From: JBFLVT01 sp036804525
Lineage (GTDB): Bacteria; Bacillota; Desulfotomaculia; Desulfotomaculales; JASEER01
Reading direction: 5' to 3'
Length of the DNA: 7,481 bases
Assembly (NCBI GenBank): GCA_036804525.1
Contig: DAIRSE010000050.1
Coordinates: 1 to 7,481 of the forward strand
How positions within the stretch are numbered: position 1 is the stretch's first letter; each line of letters starts with the position of its first letter. Below the pieces are notes generated by a model that was given only the letters and a program-made list of their open reading frames with translations, made no database searches and was not told the origin of the DNA. Positions 4,564-7,481 of the stretch are shown piece after piece. A program made the position numbers and the translations under genes.

Positions 4564-5709
4564 ATGACCAAAAAACTGCGCCTGATGATTCCGGGACCTA
4601 CGCCGCTGCCGCCGGAGGTCAGCGAAGCGCTGTCGCGCCCGATGACCGGTCACCGCAGCAAGGGGTTCGCCGAACTCACCGAAAAACTCACGGGCAAACT
4701 CCAACAGGTGATGCAGACCGGCAACGAAGTGTTCATCCTGACCAGTTCCGGCACGGGGGCGCTGGAAGCCGCCGTCGCCAACACAGTGAATCCCGGGGAT
4801 AAGGTCCTGGCTCTGGTGGGCGGCAAGTTTGGGGAACGATTCCGCGACCTGGCCCAGGTCTTCGGCGCCGAGGTCGAGGAGTTGGCTTTTCAGTGGGGCC
4901 AGCCGTACGACCTGGACCTGGTGCGCGAGCGCCTGGCCGCCGACCCCGGCATCAAGGTTGTCCTGGCGACCCAGAACGAGACGTCCACCGGCGTCGTCAA
5001 CGACATCGAGGGGTTGGCCCGGCTGACAAAGGACCACCGCGCCATCCTCTGCGTGGACGCCGTCAGCGGCCTGGGAGCCATCGACCTTAAAACCGACGCT
5101 TGGGGCGTGGATATCGTCGTGACGGCCAGCCAGAAAGCCCTGATGGTGCCGCCGGGCCTCGCCTTCATCAGCGTGAGCGAGAAAGCCTGGAAGGTCGTGG
5201 CTGAATGCAGCTCGCCGCGTTACTACTTCAGCCTGGAGGCGGCCAGGAAAGCTTATAAGAAGTGGAACACCGCGTATACGCCCGGCGTATCCTTGTTCTA
5301 CGCGCTGGATGCGGCCCTGGACCTGATCCTCGCCGAGGGGCTGGAGCAGGTTTTTGCCCGCCACAAGCTGCTGGCCGAGGCGACCAGGGCCGGGGTCAAG
5401 GCCCTGGGGCTCAAGCTCCTGCCGCCGGAAAACGTCGCTTCTCCCGCCGTCACCGCCGTCCGGGGCCCGAAAGGCGTTGAAGTCGACGCCTTGCGCAAGC
5501 TGCTGCTCGACAAGTATGGCGTGCTGTTCGCCGGCGGGCAGGCTGAGCTCAAAGGCAGAATCTTCCGCATCGCCCACATGGGCTATGCCGATCAGCTGGA
5601 CGTTCTTAGCGGCCTCGCCGCCCTTGAAATGGCGCTCGGCGAGCTGGGCCACAGGGTGACTCTCGGGGCCGGCGTCAAGGCTGCCCAAAAGGTTTTTCTG
5701 GGGGTGTAA
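4564..5709 (+). CDS. Class V PLP-dependent aminotransferase, likely phosphoserine/serine aminotransferase
   Basis: This is a fold-type I, class V aminotransferase of 381 residues in the alanine-glyoxylate/serine-pyruvate/aspartate group. It carries the N-terminal GPTPLPPEV motif (11-19) and the PLP-phosphate loop SSGTGALE (61-68). NETSTGV (138-144) and the pyridine-binding D165 in VDAVSGLG follow. The Schiff-base lysine is K191 in ASQKALMVPPG, and the carboxylate-binding arginine is R335 in RIFRIAHMG. The start ATG 4564 follows AGGGGGAG (4546-4553). It is the first gene behind the serine-type T-box, and serA starts 4 bp after its stop. Its likely job is therefore to transaminate 3-phosphohydroxypyruvate (from SerA) to phosphoserine, in place of SerC. 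Class V enzymes of this group have been shown to fill that role in methanogens. Serine-glyoxylate or alanine-glyoxylate exchange is possible too. Family confidence is very high; substrate is inferred from context. Confidence 0.95.
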   Translation: MTKKLRLMIPGPTPLPPEVSEALSRPMTGHRSKGFAELTEKLTGKLQQVMQTGNEVFILTSSGTGALEAAVANTVNPGDKVLALVGGKFGERFRDLAQVFGAEVEELAFQWGQPYDLDLVRERLAADPGIKVVLATQNETSTGVVNDIEGLARLTKDHRAILCVDAVSGLGAIDLKTDAWGVDIVVTASQKALMVPPGLAFISVSEKAWKVVAECSSPRYYFSLEAARKAYKKWNTAYTPGVSLFYALDAALDLILAEGLEQVFARHKLLAEATRAGVKALGLKLLPPENVASPAVTAVRGPKGVEVDALRKLLLDKYGVLFAGGQAELKGRIFRIAHMGYADQLDVLSGLAALEMALGELGHRVTLGAGVKAAQKVFLGV

Positions 5710-5713
5710 CGGA

Positions 5714-7294
5714 GTGAAAGTGCTGGTAACCGACAACGTTGCGCAGGAAGGGGTCAATGTCCTGCTGGGGCAACCGGGAATTGAAGTTGAGGTCCGGAAC
5801 AAGATGACCGAGAACGAACTGGTGGCCATCATCCCGGAATTCGATGCGATCATCGTCCGTAGCGCCACAAAGGTCAACCGGCGGGTTATGGATGCCGGCG
5901 TCAACCTCAAGGTTATCGGCCGGGCCGGCGTGGGCGTGGACAATATCGACGTGAAATACGCCACCGAAAAGGGCATCATCGTGGTCAACGCCCCGGAAGG
6001 AAACACCATTGCGGCTACCGAGCATACGATGGCGCTGATGCTGGCTCTAGCCCGCAATGTGCCCCAGGCCGACGCGGCTATGAAGGCCGGGATTTGGAAT
6101 AAAAAGGCCTTTACAGGTGTTGAGCTGCGCAACAAGACCCTGGGGGTCCTGGGATTGGGCCGTATCGGCAGCGGTGTGGCCAAGAGGGCCCAGGCGATGG
6201 AGATGAACGTCATCGCCTACGACCCCTATATCAGCGAGGAACGGGCGCAGGAGCTCGGCGTCAAGCTGATGAGCCTCGACGAGGTCATCGCGAACGCCGA
6301 TTTTATCACCGTCCATATGCCCAAAACCAAAGAGACCTATCACATGATCGACGAGCGGGCCATCAGGCTGATGAAACCGGGTGTCCGGATCATCAACTGC
6401 GCCCGCGGCGGCATCGTTGACGAAGACGCCCTGTATGAGGGCATGACTGCGGGTAAAGTGGCCGGCGCCGCCCTAGACGTCTTCGAGGTGGAACCGAAGA
6501 CCGACAGCCCCCTCTTTAAACTTCCAAACTTTATCTGTACGCCCCACCTGGGTGCGTCTACCTGCGAAGCTCAGGTTTGCGTGGCTACCGACGTCGCCGA
6601 GGAGATTATCGCCGCCCTGCGCGGAGATCTGGTGCGAAACGCGGTCAATATTCCATCGCTGCGTCCCGACATCCTCAAGGCGATCCGTCCCTTCCTCAAC
6701 CTGGCCGAGAAGATGGGCCGCTTCCACGCCCAGCTTTTGTCCGGGCGCATCAGGCGGGTTGAGATCACTTACAGCGGTGAGCTCGCTGACAAGCCCGTGT
6801 CGCCGATAACGACGGCCATTGTCAAGGGTATCCTGGACACCATCCTGCAGGAGCGGGTCAACTTCGTTAACGCCATGATCGTGGCCAAAAACCGGGGCAT
6901 CGAGGTCAACGAGACGAAGTCCGACCGCGAAGAGGACTACAGCAGCCTGATGACCGTGAAGGTCATCGCCAGCGAGTCCCAGCACGAGCTGGCAGGGACG
7001 CTGTTCCAGGGTTCCGACCCGCGCGTGGTCCTTATCGACGGCTACCGCGTCGACGCCGTGCTCAGCGGGCATATGCTGGTGGTTCCGCATATCGATAAAC
7101 CCGGCATCATCGGACGGGTGGGAACCCTGCTCGGGGAACACGAGGTCAACATCGCGGCTATGCAGGTCGGGCGCAAGGTTGTCGGCGGCAAGGCCGTAAT
7201 GATGCTGGTCATCGACAGCCCGGTGCCGGCCCCGGCGCTTGACGAAATGCGCAAGGTGAACGGGATTATAGATGTAAGAATGGTAAGTCTTTAG
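5714..7294 (+). CDS. serA: D-3-phosphoglycerate dehydrogenase (SerA, long ASB-ACT form)
   Basis: SerA catalyses the first step of serine synthesis: NAD-dependent oxidation of 3-phosphoglycerate to 3-phosphohydroxypyruvate. It has 526 residues, the size of the long form. The substrate/NAD-binding dehydrogenase core covers about 1-315, with the dinucleotide fold GLGRIG (147-152) and D170 at the end of the second strand. The catalytic set is R231 (NCARGG), E260 (FEVEP) and H278 (TPHLGAST). The ASB (intervening) domain spans about 320-450. The C-terminal ACT domain (about 453-526) contains HIDKPG (459-464) and N479, positions corresponding to serine-contacting residues of ACT-regulated enzymes, so serine feedback is plausible. 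The start is GTG 5714, 4 bp after the aminotransferase stop, with GGGGGTG (5700-5706) as ribosome binding site. The TAG stop lies within the hairpin at 7293-7309. No phosphoserine phosphatase gene is present in the window. Confidence 0.98.
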   Translation: MKVLVTDNVAQEGVNVLLGQPGIEVEVRNKMTENELVAIIPEFDAIIVRSATKVNRRVMDAGVNLKVIGRAGVGVDNIDVKYATEKGIIVVNAPEGNTIAATEHTMALMLALARNVPQADAAMKAGIWNKKAFTGVELRNKTLGVLGLGRIGSGVAKRAQAMEMNVIAYDPYISEERAQELGVKLMSLDEVIANADFITVHMPKTKETYHMIDERAIRLMKPGVRIINCARGGIVDEDALYEGMTAGKVAGAALDVFEVEPKTDSPLFKLPNFICTPHLGASTCEAQVCVATDVAEEIIAALRGDLVRNAVNIPSLRPDILKAIRPFLNLAEKMGRFHAQLLSGRIRRVEITYSGELADKPVSPITTAIVKGILDTILQERVNFVNAMIVAKNRGIEVNETKSDREEDYSSLMTVKVIASESQHELAGTLFQGSDPRVVLIDGYRVDAVLSGHMLVVPHIDKPGIIGRVGTLLGEHEVNIAAMQVGRKVVGGKAVMMLVIDSPVPAPALDEMRKVNGIIDVRMVSL

Positions 7295-7309
7295 GCGCCG
7301 AAGGCGCCT
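7293..7309. repeat. AGGCGCC-GAA-GGCGCCT hairpin at the serA stop
   Basis: AGGCGCC (7293-7299) and GGCGCCT (7303-7309) form a perfect 7-bp GC-rich stem with a GAA loop. The stem includes the last two bases of the serA stop codon. No T-run follows. It has the same design as the GCGATCGC-GAA-GCGATCGC hairpin at 1838-1856, and like that one it is next to a heptamer array. It may pause or stabilise the 3' end of the serA reading frame, or act as an inefficient terminator. Confidence 0.65.
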
Positions 7310-7361
7310 GCACTGGGCACTGTGCGCAGAATAGCACTGAGCAATGAGCACTGTGCACTGA
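7310..7361. repeat. Degenerate GCACTGN heptamer array
   Basis: Seven units of consensus GCACTGN can be placed at 7310, 7317, 7324 (GCGCAGA), 7334, 7341 (GCAATGA), 7348 and 7355. The 7-base register is kept within each run and broken once by three extra bases (ATA, 7331-7333). Five of the seven units are GCACTG plus one variable base. Nothing here is coding. The array starts directly after the hairpin at 7293-7309. Confidence 0.7.
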
Positions 7362-7382
7362 GATTGTAAGGAATAGGGAAAA

Positions 7383-7405
7383 GGGATTCAGCTTGCTGAA
7401 ATCCC
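7383..7405. terminator. Hairpin downstream of serA, T-run on the minus-strand side
   Basis: GGGATT-CAGC (7383-7392) pairs with GCTG-A-AATCCC (7395-7405): ten base pairs with one bulged A and a very small loop. On the + strand it is followed by CCTCAAG, not T's. On the - strand it is followed by TTTT (complement of 7379-7382). It could end the serA transcript weakly, or be a terminator for a leftward transcript from beyond the window. Its direction is unresolved. Confidence 0.4.
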
Positions 7406-7465
7406 CTCAAGTATCCCAACGCTCAACGCCCTATCCGTTAAACTATCTCTAAAGCCTTGGTTTAC

Positions 7466-7471
7466 AAGGAG
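7466..7471 (+). promoter_or_regulatory. Ribosome binding site for a gene starting past the right edge
   Basis: AAGGAG at 7466-7471 is followed by ten bases and then the window ends, so a + strand start codon would fall at or just past 7482. The site matches a strong Shine-Dalgarno. The gene itself is not visible. A seryl-tRNA synthetase or another serine-operon member would fit the context, but that is a guess. Confidence 0.4.
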
Positions 7472-7481
7472 ATCCCCGATC

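Noticed and set aside
4558..6213. 551-codon open frame on the minus strand
   Set aside because: It is antisense to the aminotransferase and the start of serA, both with intact catalytic motifs. Long antisense frames are expected in GC-rich coding DNA, and the translation shows no recognisable domain.
7310..7361. CRISPR array
   Set aside because: Units are 7 bases long with no spacers between them, far too short for CRISPR repeats.
7391..7480. C-terminal tail of a leftward gene entering from the right edge
   Set aside because: A 30-codon minus-strand frame (ending at the TGA complementary to about 7391-7393) is open, but it is too short to judge. The + strand AAGGAG at 7466 argues for a rightward gene.

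Overview
The window is a chromosomal stretch from a GC-rich, T-box-using bacterium, most plausibly a Firmicute of the Desulfotomaculum/Pelotomaculum (Peptococcaceae) kind. This rests on three things. A canonical tRNA-sensing T-box leader sits upstream of a biosynthetic operon. Vitamin B6 is made by the PdxS/PdxT (DXP-independent) route. A GyrA with an intact GyrA-box sits near serine-biosynthesis genes. The genus is inferred from gene content and base composition, not from a database match. All protein-coding genes lie on the + strand.

Layout. 1-1256: the 3' part of gyrA, running in from the left edge. 1277-1732: a universal stress protein gene 20 bp after gyrA and probably co-transcribed with it. 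1733-2076: a gene-free stretch that opens with a 176-bp element (1733-1908), which has 15-bp inverted ends, heptamer-periodic arrays and a GCGATCGC-GAA-GCGATCGC hairpin. 2077-2517: a second, different universal stress protein gene. 2534-2594: a nested terminator hairpin. 2627-2654: a likely extended -10 promoter. 2714-4169: the pdxS-pdxT operon encoding the two subunits of PLP synthase. 4170-4563: a hairpin after pdxT, a promoter, and a complete T-box leader ending in an intrinsic terminator. 4564-7294: a class V PLP-dependent aminotransferase followed 4 bp later by serA (3-phosphoglycerate dehydrogenase with ASB and ACT domains). 7295-7481: a short hairpin, a second heptamer-periodic array, another hairpin, and a ribosome binding site placed for a gene beginning just past the right edge.

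How the genes work together. The T-box reads the charging state of a tRNA. Its discriminator-pairing base (C) and the genes it controls point to tRNA-Ser with specifier UCC. When serine is scarce, the leader should antiterminate and let the aminotransferase-serA operon be transcribed. SerA makes 3-phosphohydroxypyruvate, and the class V aminotransferase is the likely phosphohydroxypyruvate (or broad-specificity) transaminase standing in for SerC. The aminotransferase needs PLP, the product of the pdxST operon immediately upstream. SerA also carries a C-terminal ACT domain, so serine output is probably controlled at both RNA and protein level.

No undescribed multi-gene system was found. The least conventional part is intergenic. 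At two separate sites (1838-1894 and 7293-7361) the same architecture recurs with different sequence: a perfect short stem closed by a GAA triloop, next to an array of degenerate heptamers. Together with inverted-end motifs of the GAGACCGCTGAAAAA type, this suggests a family of small heptamer-periodic repeats in this genome.
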